The notes: generated by a model not told the origin, from the letters alone. A DNA stretch of 16,152 nt from Pseudomonadota bacterium (GCA_023428785.1 JAEYWU010000063.1:1-16152), one strand, 5' to 3'; numbered from the stretch's first letter, positions 1 to 7,739 are shown. Translations and numbers: made by a program.

Positions 1-153
1 TTCCACGACGCCCGCGACTTCCGCCGCCGCTACCCGGACGGGCGCATCGGCTCCGACCCGTCGCTGGCCCGGCCGGAGCACGGCAAGCGCCTGCTGGAAG
101 CCGCCACCGGGGCCATCGCCGACCAGTACCGCAGGTTCGTTGCGGAGGCGTAA
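1..153 (+). CDS. C-terminal end of a probable creatininase-family amidohydrolase (partial)
   Basis: An open frame enters from the left edge in frame 1 and ends at TAA 151-153, leaving the last 50 residues. The segment reads FHDARDFRRRYPDGRIGSDP followed by a stretch ending in PEHGKRLLEAATG. The pattern 'G-x-I-G-D/S-D-P-x-x-A-x-P-E-x-G-x-x-L-L-E-A-A' resembles the C-terminal helix region of creatinine amidohydrolase (creatininase) family proteins, which are metal-dependent amidases. The metal-binding residues lie upstream of the window, so activity cannot be judged. The open frame and high-GC third positions support real coding. The family call rests on a short recalled motif and is tentative. 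Confidence 0.6.
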   Translation, partial: FHDARDFRRRYPDGRIGSDPSLARPEHGKRLLEAATGAIADQYRRFVAEA

Positions 154-242
154 CGGTGCTCGGGCGCCGCAGCGCTTCTTGAAATTCCTGCCGCTGCCGC
201 GGGGGCGGGGGGAAACTTCGGTCGGAGGGCGGACGATGACTG

Positions 243-263
243 CCGGGGGCGCCCTGCCCCCGG
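243..263. terminator. GC-rich hairpin, possible terminator of the upstream gene
   Basis: CCGGGGGC (243-250) and GCCCCCGG (256-263) are perfect reverse complements around a GCCCT loop. This 8-bp GC stem begins 90 nt after the stop of the upstream gene. There is no T-run on either side, so it is not a canonical intrinsic terminator. It could still stall or stabilise the 3' end of the upstream transcript. Seen directly; function inferred. Confidence 0.3.
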
Positions 264-360
264 ACAGTTCAGGTCTGGCATGCAAAGCGCGGTTTGCCGC
301 ACGGACACGCGCCATTTCTGTCTCCACGGATGGAAAAAATGATCGAATCGTGCTCCGGCA

Positions 361-386
361 GCGCAACGCGCGCTGGCAGGTTGCGC
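361..386. repeat. 7-bp inverted repeat in the maeB leader
   Basis: GCGCAAC (361-367) and GTTGCGC (380-386) form a perfect inverted repeat with a 12-nt spacer, just before a GCTAAC (395-400) that could be a -10 element. It could be an operator for a dimeric regulator or an mRNA hairpin. Nothing in the window identifies a cognate regulator. Confidence 0.25.
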
Positions 387-470
387 GCTTCGCCGCTAAC
401 ATCGCCGCCTTCCGACAGCCGGCCCCCCAAGAACCGGCACGCGTCAGCCCACCCCGAGGACTCCACTCCC

Positions 471-2753
471 ATGGCCGAGACCGACACCAAGCGCGTCACC
501 GACGAAGAAGCCCTGCTGCTGCACGCCAGCGGCCGTCCGGGCAAGCTGGAAATCACCGCCACCAAGCCGCTGACCACGCAGCGCGACCTGTCGCTGGCCT
601 ATTCGCCGGGCGTCGCGGTGCCGGTGCTGGCGATCGCCGAGAACCCGGACCTCGCCTACGACTACACGTCCAAGGGCAATATGGTCGCCGTGATCTCAAA
701 CGGCACCGCCATCCTGGGGCTGGGCAATCTGGGGCCGATGGCCTCCAAGCCGGTGATGGAGGGCAAGAGCGTCCTCTTCAAACGCTTCGCCGATGTCGAC
801 AGCTTCGACGTCGAGGTGCAGACCACCGATCCCGACGAGTTCATCACCGTGGTGAAGAACATCGGGGCCACCTGGGGCGGCATCAATCTGGAGGACATCA
901 AGTCCCCCGAATGCTTCGTCATCGAGAGCGAGCTGCAGGACCTGCTCGATGTGCCGGTCTTCCACGATGACCAGCACGGCACGGCCATCATCTCGACGGC
1001 GGGCCTGATCAACGCCTGTGAGATCGCGGGCAAGAAGCTCGAGGACATCAAGGTCGTGCTGGTCGGCGCCGGCGCCGCGGGCCTGTCGTCTATCGGGCTG
1101 ATGAAGTCGGTCGGGGTCAGGGCTGAGAACACGGTGATCCTCGATCGCGACGGTGTGGTCTACAAGGGTCGTCCCGGCATCGACCAGTGGAAGGCGGCCC
1201 ACGCCACGGATACCCCGCACCGGACACTGGCCGAGGCGATGGTCGGGGCCGATGTCGTCCTGGGCCTGGCGGCCAAGGGCGCCATCACCAAGGAGATGGT
1301 CGCGACCATGGCGCCCAATCCGATCATCTTCGCCATGGCCAATCCGGACCCGGAGATCACGCCGGAAGACGTCCAGTCGGTGCGCTCGGACGCCATCATC
1401 GCCACGGGCCGGTCCGACTATGTGAACCAGGTCAACAACGTCCTGGCCTTCCCCTATCTGTTCCGGGGCGCACTGGACGTGCGGGCCACGACCATCAATC
1501 ACGAGATGAAGATCGCCTGCGCCCGGGCCCTGGCCGAACTGGCGCGCGAGGATGTGCCTGACGAGGTCGCCGCCGCCTACCGGGGCCGCAAGCTCAAGTT
1601 CGGCCCGGATTACATCATCCCGACCCCGTTCGATCCGCGGCTGATCTATTACATCCCGCCCTTCGTCGCCCAGGCGGCGATGGACACCGGCGTGGCGCGC
1701 AAGCCCATTGAGGACATGGACGCCTACCGCACCCAGCTGCGTCAGCGGGTCGATCCGTCCGCGGCCCTGATGCAGCAGATCTCTTCGGCCGTGCGCGCGG
1801 CGCCGAACAAGCGCATCGTCTTCGCCGAAGGCGAGGAGCCGTCCGTCATCCGCGCCGCCTGGGGCTTCAAACAGGCCAATCTCGGCACGCCGATCCTGAT
1901 CGGGCGCGAGGACCTGATCCGCCAGAACGCCATCGAGGCGGGGCTCGACTTCGACGAGCTGGACATCGAGATCACCAACGCTCGGGTCTCGACCAAGAAC
2001 GCCGAATACACCGATTGGCTCTACGCCCGCCTCCAGCGCCGCGGCTATCTGAAGCGCGACGTCCAGCGGATGATCAACCAGGACCGCAACTACTTCGGCG
2101 CCACCATGTGCGCCCGCGGCGACGCCGACGCCATGGTCACCGGCGTGACCCGCAACTTCAACATGGCGCTTCGCGAGGTCCAGCGCGTGCTGGACGTGAC
2201 CGACCGGATGATCGGGGTCTCGATCCTGCTGGCCAAGGGCCGCACCCTGTTCGTGGCCGACACCTCGATCCACGAGATGCCCTCGGCCGAGGATCTCGCC
2301 GAGATCGCCATCAAGGCGGCCCGCACCGTCAAGAAGCTGGGCCGCAATCCCCGCGTCGCCTTCCTCAGCTATTCGACCTTCGGCAATCCGCCCGGCGAGC
2401 GCGGCGAGAAGGTGCGCGAGGCGATCCGCATCCTGGACGCCGCCGGTGTCGACTTCGAATACGAAGGCGAGATGCCGCCGGAGCTGGCGCTGAACCCGGA
2501 ACAGCGGGCCAACTATCCGTTCATGCGCCTGTCCAAGGACGCCAACACCCTGGTCATGCCGGCGATCCACTCCGCCGCCATCTCGACCAAGCTGGTCGAG
2601 GCCCTGGGCGGGGCGACGGTCATCGGACCGATCCTGGTCGGGCTGGAGAAGTCGGTCCAGATCGTGCCGCTGGGCGCCTCGGTGACCGAGATCATGACCG
2701 CCGCCACCTTCGCCGCCTACGAAGAAGGCGCCGCCGCCGAAATGGACGTCTGA
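471..2753 (+). CDS. maeB: Malic enzyme with C-terminal phosphotransacetylase-like domain (MaeB type)
   Basis: A 760-residue cytosolic enzyme that oxidatively decarboxylates malate to pyruvate with NAD(P)+, linking the TCA cycle to pyruvate and acetyl-CoA. Residues 1 to about 430 are the malic enzyme. They include YSPGVAVPV (44-52), the metal/substrate segment VFHDDQHGTA (163-172) and a Rossmann loop GAGAAG (199-204). From about 440, KRIVFAEGEE and later segments match the phosphate acetyl/butyryltransferase family. The length fits the 750-770-residue two-domain class typical of alphaproteobacteria. In the rhizobial homologues Dme and Tme the second domain is known not to act as a phosphotransacetylase and is linked to acetyl-CoA regulation and oligomerisation. 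I chose the ATG at 471 because MAETDTKRVTDEEALLLHAS is family-like and GAGGA precedes it. NAD versus NADP preference cannot be read from the sequence. Confidence 0.95.
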   Translation: MAETDTKRVTDEEALLLHASGRPGKLEITATKPLTTQRDLSLAYSPGVAVPVLAIAENPDLAYDYTSKGNMVAVISNGTAILGLGNLGPMASKPVMEGKSVLFKRFADVDSFDVEVQTTDPDEFITVVKNIGATWGGINLEDIKSPECFVIESELQDLLDVPVFHDDQHGTAIISTAGLINACEIAGKKLEDIKVVLVGAGAAGLSSIGLMKSVGVRAENTVILDRDGVVYKGRPGIDQWKAAHATDTPHRTLAEAMVGADVVLGLAAKGAITKEMVATMAPNPIIFAMANPDPEITPEDVQSVRSDAIIATGRSDYVNQVNNVLAFPYLFRGALDVRATTINHEMKIACARALAELAREDVPDEVAAAYRGRKLKFGPDYIIPTPFDPRLIYYIPPFVAQAAMDTGVARKPIEDMDAYRTQLRQRVDPSAALMQQISSAVRAAPNKRIVFAEGEEPSVIRAAWGFKQANLGTPILIGREDLIRQNAIEAGLDFDELDIEITNARVSTKNAEYTDWLYARLQRRGYLKRDVQRMINQDRNYFGATMCARGDADAMVTGVTRNFNMALREVQRVLDVTDRMIGVSILLAKGRTLFVADTSIHEMPSAEDLAEIAIKAARTVKKLGRNPRVAFLSYSTFGNPPGERGEKVREAIRILDAAGVDFEYEGEMPPELALNPEQRANYPFMRLSKDANTLVMPAIHSAAISTKLVEALGGATVIGPILVGLEKSVQIVPLGASVTEIMTAATFAAYEEGAAAEMDV

Positions 2754-2773
2754 CGCGAGCGCTCGGCCGTCAG
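2750..2773. terminator. Inverted repeat spanning both stop codons of convergent genes
   Basis: CTGACG (2750-2755) pairs with CGTCAG (2768-2773). Between them lies the self-complementary CGAGCGCTCG (2756-2765) plus GC. The maeB TGA (2751-2753) sits in the left arm and the stop of the minus-strand permease gene (TCA, 2770-2772) in the right arm. A hairpin in either transcript could act as a shared terminator for two genes only 16 bp apart. No T-tract follows in either direction, so termination is inferred. Confidence 0.4.
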
Positions 2774-4521
2774 GACGGCTGGGCCTCCGCCTCTTCCTCG
2801 GCCGCGAGCGCCTTGGCTTGCGCCTCGATCGCCGGCTGCCGCCTGGCCACATAGAAGGCCAGAAGGATCGCGAAGATCCCGATCACCGTCGAATAGAGGA
2901 AGAAGGTGACATAGCCGGCCCCAAGGCCGGCCGGCGTGACCCCGCTGGTCTGGGCGCCGGTCACCAGCGATCCGCTCGGCAGGTTGTTGAACAGCGGCTT
3001 GAGCGCGGCCAGAGGTCCACCCTCGTCGGCGGAACGTGCGGACGCTTCCACGACCCGCCCTGACTGCGAGGCGATGATCTTGCCGGGTAGGGCGTAGAGG
3101 GACGTGAACAGGGCGTACTGGGTCGCGGTGAAGCCAATCGAAGTCAGGCTCGACATATAGGCGATCAGGGCGGTGCCCGCGAAACCGGTGGCGACGTTGT
3201 CGACGCTGATGGCCACGAACAGCGCGCCCAGATCGTGGCCCTCGGTCGCCAGCCAGGCGAAGATGATGTTGGACACCGGGCTCATGAATGCGCCGATGAC
3301 CATCGTGCGGATCAACCCGAGGCGCGCCACCGAGAACCCGCCAATGATGACGCCGACGCTGGTGGCGATAACGCCAAACACCTTACGAACCTCAGCGATC
3401 TCGATCAGGGTGAAGCCAAGGTCCTGATAGAAGGGGTTCATCAGGTTCAGGACGAAGTCGGCCAGTCGGTAGCAGCAGATGAGCGCCAGGATGGGCAGAG
3501 CGAGCCGTCCGAACCGGCCGAAGAAGTCCTTGAGCGGCTCGCCGAACGACCCCGCCAGATAGGCGCCCGGTCGCGTCCGATATCCCGGAATGGGCCAGCA
3601 GGCGGCCGTCAGCAGCGCGAAGCCGCCAGTCACATAGGCAAACTGGAGCAGGACGCCCGCAAGCTCTCCTGCGTCCGTCAGAGTTCCCGTGATCGCGGCC
3701 TTGCCGTCCTCGCCGACGATCGGGCCGAGCACCCAGTTCAGCGCATTGGGGCTGTCAGTCAGCCCGGACCCGATTATGACAGCGGCAAAGCCGATCAGGA
3801 GGATGCGGACGACCCATTCCAGCACTTCGGCCGGCGGATTGGCGGGGACATCTCCGACCGGAATAGGCCGGATCACATGCTGCTGCTCGCGGGGGGCCAA
3901 GGCTACGCCGAGGAAGCCGATCACGGTCAGGACCGCCATCACGGCGTAGGAGAGGTTCCAGTTGTAGAGTTGCGCCAACACCAGTGGCACGACGCCGGTG
4001 GTAATCACCGCGGCCCGGTATCCAAGCTGATAGGCGGCGGCCATTGCGCCGTGGCGGGTGTTCTCGGACGCCTCGATCCGCCAGGCGTCGACGGCGATGT
4101 CCAGCGTGGCCCCAAAGAAGCCGGTGACGAGGGCGAAGAAGGCGAGGGCGGCGAGCTGGGTCTGCGGGTTCGACGCCGAGATCAGCCAAAGGCCGATCGC
4201 GACCAGAATCTGCGCCACCAGCATCCATGACCGGCGATGGCCGAGCCAGGCTGTCAGGAACGGCACCGTGGTGCGGTCCAGAAGCGGCGCCCAGACGAAC
4301 TTCAGCGCATAGGTCAGGGTCGCCAGGCCGAAGAAGGTGATCACCTCGAGCGTGATCCCGGACTCCCGCAGCCAAGCTGTCAGGGTGTCGTAGATCAGAA
4401 GGTTCGGTAGGCCGCAGGCAAAGCCCAGCAGCAGCATGACGAACACGCGTCGCTCGCCATAGACCTTGATGGAATCCCACCAGCCGAGCTTTTCGGCCGT
4501 CGTCCCGGTGTCGTTCGCCAT
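2770..4521 (-). CDS. AmpG-family MFS permease (muropeptide/signal transducer type)
   Basis: A 583-residue inner-membrane protein of the major facilitator superfamily. It resembles AmpG permeases, which import anhydro-muropeptides released by cell-wall turnover and in some species feed beta-lactamase induction. Family hallmarks are GFACGLPNLL near residue 33, WAPLLDR (77-83), a cytoplasmic HRRSWM (95-100), DIAVDAWRIE (141-150) and SSLTSIGFTATQYALFTSL (457-475). Hydrophobic stretches fit about 14 membrane helices. It is longer than E. coli AmpG (491 residues), with an extra region at about 230-310 holding two hydrophobic segments, a soluble loop at about 495-535, and an Ala/Glu-rich cytosolic tail. 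The start at 4521 is preceded by AAAAGGGG, 8 nt upstream. It lies 36 bp after the histidine kinase gene, so cotranscription is likely. The substrate is unproven, and such paralogues may carry other solutes. Confidence 0.85.
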   Translation of the reverse strand: MANDTGTTAEKLGWWDSIKVYGERRVFVMLLLGFACGLPNLLIYDTLTAWLRESGITLEVITFFGLATLTYALKFVWAPLLDRTTVPFLTAWLGHRRSWMLVAQILVAIGLWLISASNPQTQLAALAFFALVTGFFGATLDIAVDAWRIEASENTRHGAMAAAYQLGYRAAVITTGVVPLVLAQLYNWNLSYAVMAVLTVIGFLGVALAPREQQHVIRPIPVGDVPANPPAEVLEWVVRILLIGFAAVIIGSGLTDSPNALNWVLGPIVGEDGKAAITGTLTDAGELAGVLLQFAYVTGGFALLTAACWPIPGYRTRPGAYLAGSFGEPLKDFFGRFGRLALPILALICCYRLADFVLNLMNPFYQDLGFTLIEIAEVRKVFGVIATSVGVIIGGFSVARLGLIRTMVIGAFMSPVSNIIFAWLATEGHDLGALFVAISVDNVATGFAGTALIAYMSSLTSIGFTATQYALFTSLYALPGKIIASQSGRVVEASARSADEGGPLAALKPLFNNLPSGSLVTGAQTSGVTPAGLGAGYVTFFLYSTVIGIFAILLAFYVARRQPAIEAQAKALAAEEEAEAQPS

Positions 4522-4557
4522 GCGGCAGGCCCCTTTTCAGGCGCCCCCGCGCCGTCG

Positions 4558-6072
4558 TCAGGAGGCCAGCTTTACCCGACCGTCGCGGTTCGTCCAGCGG
4601 GCCAGTGACGCACGCAGCAACTCGATGTCGATCGGCTTGGTCAGATGGTCGTTCATCCCGGCCTCCAGACAGGCCCGGCGATCCTCGGCGAAGGCGTTGG
4701 CGGTCAGGGCCACGATCGGCGTTTCGTCGCCCCGGGCCCTGAGCGCGCGCGTCGCCGCCAGCCCATCCATGCCCGGCATGCGCATGTCCATCAGCACAAG
4801 GTCGTATCGCGCTCTGGCCATGGAGGCGACGGCCTCTTCGCCCGACGCCGCCGTCTCGACCGAACAGCCCTCGCGGCGCAGCAGGGTCTTGGCCAGGAGC
4901 GCATTGACCGGATTGTCCTCGGCCAGCAGCACCCGGATCCCGGCGAAGGTCGGCGGGGCGACCCGTTCGTCGTCGCGGGCTGAACTGTTGGCCGGCGCGG
5001 TCCTGAGGATGGTCTGGACCCGCTCCGCCAGCGAGGCCCGCCGAAGCGGCTTGATCAGATAGCCGGCGAATCCGTGGTCCCGGTATCGCTGGATCAGGTC
5101 GCGGTCCTGCGGCCGCAGCAGGATGACGCCGCGCCCGTTGCGGGGTGCGGCGGCCAGCACGCCTCGTTCGGCCGAGGCGTGGTCCACCAGCACGACCCCG
5201 CAGGTCGGGTCTTCCTCAGCGCCAATCATCCGCGCGCCGCCGCCCGAGGCGACGACGTGTCCGGCTGCGGCCTTGCCGATCAGGCCGTCCGGCGAGCGGA
5301 TGCAGACCTCGACGCCTTCCAGAGGCCGCCCGCGCTCGGCGCCGGGCGCGCGTTCAAAGGCCGCTTCGACGAAGAAGCGGGCTCCGCCGCCGGGGGCGTC
5401 CTCGACGCCCGCGCGACCGCCCATGCCCGTCGCCAGCCGATCCACGACGGCCAGACCCAGACCCGTCCCGCCGTGGCGGGCGGCGTCGTCTGCCTTCACG
5501 TGACCGAACTGTTCGAATATCCGGCGCCGCGCCTCGGTCGGCACCCCCGGTCCGGTGTCGTCGACGATAAACCGCAGCACCGGCGTCTCGTCGGGCCCGC
5601 CGACGCGTTCGACCGCGATATGGACTCCGCCGGTCTCAGTGAACTTCACCGCATTGCCGGCCAGATTGAACAGGATCTGCCGCAGGCGTCCGTCGTCGGC
5701 CAGGACGTCCGGCGCATCCGGCGCGACGGTCCAGACGATCTCCAGCCCCTTGTCATGGGCGCGCGGGCTCAGCAGTTCGGCCACGCCCTGGACAAGGTTC
5801 TCCAGATTGACCGGCGCCTGTTCGAACTCGACCTTGCCGGCCTCCAGCCGGGCGAAATCCAGCAGATCGTTGACCAGCCCCAGCAGATGCTCCGCCGATT
5901 CCCGCGCCGCCGCCGTATAGGCCTTCTGGGCGCCGTCCAGTTTCGTGCGGGACAGCAGCCCCAGCATGCCGATCACCCCGTTCAGGGGCGTGCGCATTTC
6001 GTGGCTCATCAGGCGCAGAAACTCTTCGCCCGAGCCGTTGTCCTGGGGTTTCGCTTTCGCCCTTCTGGCCAT
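4558..6072 (-). CDS. Soluble hybrid histidine kinase (HisKA-HATPase-degenerate REC-REC)
   Basis: A 504-residue two-component kinase without membrane segments. The HisKA domain starts almost at the N-terminus, with the phospho-acceptor His24 in SHEMRTPLNG. The ATPase domain shows the N box (Asn136 and Asn140), G1 box DDTGPGV (171-177), F box IFEQFG (185-190) and G2 box GGTGLGL (201-207). Residues about 250-350 look like a receiver that keeps an Asp at 297 and KPL at 341-343 but lacks the acidic pair and the Thr/Ser switch. A complete receiver follows at about 378-492, with Glu385/Asp386, Asp429, Thr457 and Lys479. There is no sensor domain before His24, so any input must come from a partner, the first receiver or expression level. 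GGGAGG precedes the ATG at 6072. The gene lies 40 bp after comM and 36 bp before the AmpG-like gene. Its output partner is unknown. Confidence 0.9.
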   Translation of the reverse strand: MARRAKAKPQDNGSGEEFLRLMSHEMRTPLNGVIGMLGLLSRTKLDGAQKAYTAAARESAEHLLGLVNDLLDFARLEAGKVEFEQAPVNLENLVQGVAELLSPRAHDKGLEIVWTVAPDAPDVLADDGRLRQILFNLAGNAVKFTETGGVHIAVERVGGPDETPVLRFIVDDTGPGVPTEARRRIFEQFGHVKADDAARHGGTGLGLAVVDRLATGMGGRAGVEDAPGGGARFFVEAAFERAPGAERGRPLEGVEVCIRSPDGLIGKAAAGHVVASGGGARMIGAEEDPTCGVVLVDHASAERGVLAAAPRNGRGVILLRPQDRDLIQRYRDHGFAGYLIKPLRRASLAERVQTILRTAPANSSARDDERVAPPTFAGIRVLLAEDNPVNALLAKTLLRREGCSVETAASGEEAVASMARARYDLVLMDMRMPGMDGLAATRALRARGDETPIVALTANAFAEDRRACLEAGMNDHLTKPIDIELLRASLARWTNRDGRVKLAS

Positions 6073-6112
6073 GCCGCCTCCCGATCAAGGCGACCATTCT
6101 GCCACGGGGGGA

Positions 6113-7678
6113 TTAACGCTCGCTCAAGGCGGGTGACCGGGCGGCCGCAGCAGGCGCGCCTTCATGAACAGGCCGCCGATAGGCCAGGGCCTCGGCGATG
6201 TGACGGCGCAGGACTCCGGTGGCGCCCTCGAGGTCTGCGATGGTTCGGGCCAGGCGCAGGGTCCGGGTCCAGCCGCGCGCGGTCAGGCCTCCGGCCTCGC
6301 CCGCCCGGACCAGCAGATCGCGGCCCGCTTGGTCCGGCGCCGCGATCCGGTCCAGCACCGAACCGCTGGCCCGGGCGTTGAGCGATGCGTCGGCGCCCAA
6401 TTCCAGCTCGCGCGCCCGGTCTGACGCGATGGCGCGGGCGGCGGCGACCCGCGCGGCCGCCTCGGCGGTGCCTTCGGCCGGGGGCGGCAGGGCCATGTCG
6501 GCGGCGGTGACCGCCGGCGCCTCGACCTGAAGATCGATCCTGTCCAGCAGAGGCCCTGACAGCCGCCCCTGATAGTCCTTCTGGCAGCGCGGAGCCTTGC
6601 CGCAGGCCCCCTTGCCCATGCCGCCCAGCCCACAGCGGCAGGGGTTCATGGCCGCCACGAGTTGGAACCGCGCTGGATAGCGCACATGGGCGTTGGCCCG
6701 CGCCACGGTCACCTCGCCGGTCTCCAACGGCGTTCTCAGGGAATCCAGAGCCTGGGGACTGAACTCGGGCAGTTCGTCCAGAAACAGCACGCCGTTGTGA
6801 GCGAGGGAAACCTCGCCCGGCTTGGCCTTGATGCCGCCGCCGGTCAGGGCCGCCATGGAGGCGGAATGGTGCGGCGTCCGGAACGGCCGCACACTGGTCA
6901 GGGCGCCGCGCGCGATCATCCCCGCCAGCGACCAGACCATGGAGGTCTCCAGAAGCTCGGCCGGGGTCAGGGGAGGCAACAACCCGGGCAATCGCGCCGC
7001 CAGCATCGACTTGCCCGACCCCGGCGGTCCGACCAGCATCAGGTTGTGACCGCCGGCAGCCGCGACCTCGAGCGCCCGCTTGGCCATCTCCTGACCCTTC
7101 ACGTCCCTGAGGTCAGGAGCCGCTTCGCCGGTCACCGCCGCGCCCGGCTCGGGCCGACGCATCACCTGTGTGCCCCGGAAATGATTGACCACGGCGATCA
7201 GGGAACGTGGCGCCAGGATCGGCAGGTCCCCCGCCCATGCGGCCTCGGGGCCGTTGGCCTCGGGGCACAGCAGGCCCAGTCCCATGCCGGATGCGGCGAC
7301 CGCTGCGGGCAGGGCGCCGGCCACCGGCGCGATCCGGCCGTCCAGGCCCAGCTCTCCGACCGCCACCCATCCGTCCAGCGCATCGACCGGCAGGATGCCC
7401 ATTGAACCCAGCAGCGCTAGGGCGATCGGCAGATCGAAATGGCTGCCTTCCTTGGGCAGGTCCGCCGGTGCCAGATTGGCCACCACCCGCCGGGCCGGAA
7501 AGGCCAGGCCGATCCCCGCCAAGGCCCCGCGCACACGTTCGCGGCTCTCGGCCACGGCCTTGTCGCCCAGGCCCACCACCTGAAAGCTGCCTTGCTGGCC
7601 GTGGGTCGAGGTCACCTCGACGTCGACGCGTCGGGCCTCCACGCCCTCGAAGGCGACCGTGACAACCTTGGCGAACAT
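6113..7678 (-). CDS. comM: ComM/YifB-family AAA+ ATPase (Mg-chelatase-like)
   Basis: A 521-residue cytosolic ATPase. In other bacteria ComM is a hexameric branch-migration helicase that helps integrate incoming DNA during natural transformation. The N-terminal ChlI-like domain (about 1-170) includes GLGDKAVAESRERV and the family segment PADLPKEGSHFDLPIA. The AAA+ core carries Walker A GPPGSGKS (217-224), Walker B LFLDE (298-302) and SGPLLDRID with Arg380 as a likely Arg finger. A cysteine cluster (347, 349, 359, 365) could bind metal. I start at the ATG at 7678 (MFAKVVTVAF), the conserved N-terminus. The frame is open 12 codons further to 7714, but that extension would overlap the LexA box and presumed promoter. 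A GAGGG lies 4 nt upstream of the chosen ATG. A LexA-type box 31 bp upstream suggests SOS control. Confidence 0.93.
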   Translation of the reverse strand: MFAKVVTVAFEGVEARRVDVEVTSTHGQQGSFQVVGLGDKAVAESRERVRGALAGIGLAFPARRVVANLAPADLPKEGSHFDLPIALALLGSMGILPVDALDGWVAVGELGLDGRIAPVAGALPAAVAASGMGLGLLCPEANGPEAAWAGDLPILAPRSLIAVVNHFRGTQVMRRPEPGAAVTGEAAPDLRDVKGQEMAKRALEVAAAGGHNLMLVGPPGSGKSMLAARLPGLLPPLTPAELLETSMVWSLAGMIARGALTSVRPFRTPHHSASMAALTGGGIKAKPGEVSLAHNGVLFLDELPEFSPQALDSLRTPLETGEVTVARANAHVRYPARFQLVAAMNPCRCGLGGMGKGACGKAPRCQKDYQGRLSGPLLDRIDLQVEAPAVTAADMALPPPAEGTAEAAARVAAARAIASDRARELELGADASLNARASGSVLDRIAAPDQAGRDLLVRAGEAGGLTARGWTRTLRLARTIADLEGATGVLRRHIAEALAYRRPVHEGAPAAAARSPALSER

Positions 7679-7708
7679 TCTGCCCTCATGACCCTCCTTG
7701 TGGTTGAG

Positions 7709-7723
7709 GAACAAAATACGAAC
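7709..7723. promoter_or_regulatory. LexA (SOS) box, GAAC-N7-GAAC
   Basis: The plus strand reads GAACAAAATACGAAC, which on the minus strand is GTTC-N7-GTTC, the direct-repeat motif known for alphaproteobacterial LexA. Both half-sites are perfect. It lies 31 bp upstream of the comM ATG and 81 bp upstream of the mutS ATG, in the only divergent promoter region of the window, and overlaps the presumed comM -10. From memory, comM homologues have been placed in alphaproteobacterial LexA regulons, which would fit; I could not check this. Whether LexA also affects mutS is open. Confidence 0.75.
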
Positions 7724-7739
7724 AACGCGGGTCCGTCAA
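7713..7739 (-). promoter_or_regulatory. Probable comM promoter
   Basis: On the minus strand TTGACGG (7739-7733) matches the Caulobacter housekeeping -35 consensus TTGACGS. A TATTTT (7718-7713) follows after a 15-nt gap from TTGACG and could be the -10. The spacing is short and the -10 is a poor match to GCTANAWC, so only the -35 is convincing. The LexA box covers the -10 side, consistent with repression by occlusion. A start site near 7705 would exclude the longer comM start at 7714. Confidence 0.45.

Larger units (their letters stand above)
154..470. other. 317-bp intergenic region / maeB leader
   Basis: No convincing gene is seen between the upstream stop and the maeB ATG. The maeB frame is open back to 294, but the extension is low-complexity, Arg/Pro/Ser-rich and unlike malic enzyme N-termini. 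The region holds a GC-rich perfect hairpin (243-263), a short inverted repeat GCAAA/TTTGC (282-286, 293-297), a 7-bp inverted repeat (361-386), a GCTAAC at 395-400 that partly fits the Caulobacter -10 pattern GCTANA, and two GANTC (CcrM-type methylation) sites at 345-349 and 459-463. GAGGA at 456-460 is a plausible ribosome-binding site 10 nt before the ATG at 471. The promoter assignment is weak because no good -35 is seen. Confidence 0.5.

Noticed and set aside
381..394. The 14-mer TTGCGCGCTTCGCC occurs here and again at 15864-15877
   Set aside because: A single GC-rich 14-mer shared once in 16 kb of high-GC DNA can arise by chance, and the flanks do not match.
294..470. N-terminal extension of maeB by 59 codons
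   Set aside because: The sequence is low-complexity and unlike malic enzymes. The ATG at 471 has a ribosome-binding site and a typical N-terminus.
7679..7714. The longer comM start at 7714 (12 extra residues)
   Set aside because: The added residues MFLNHKEGHEGR are not part of the family N-terminus, and the codons would overlap the LexA box and presumed -10.
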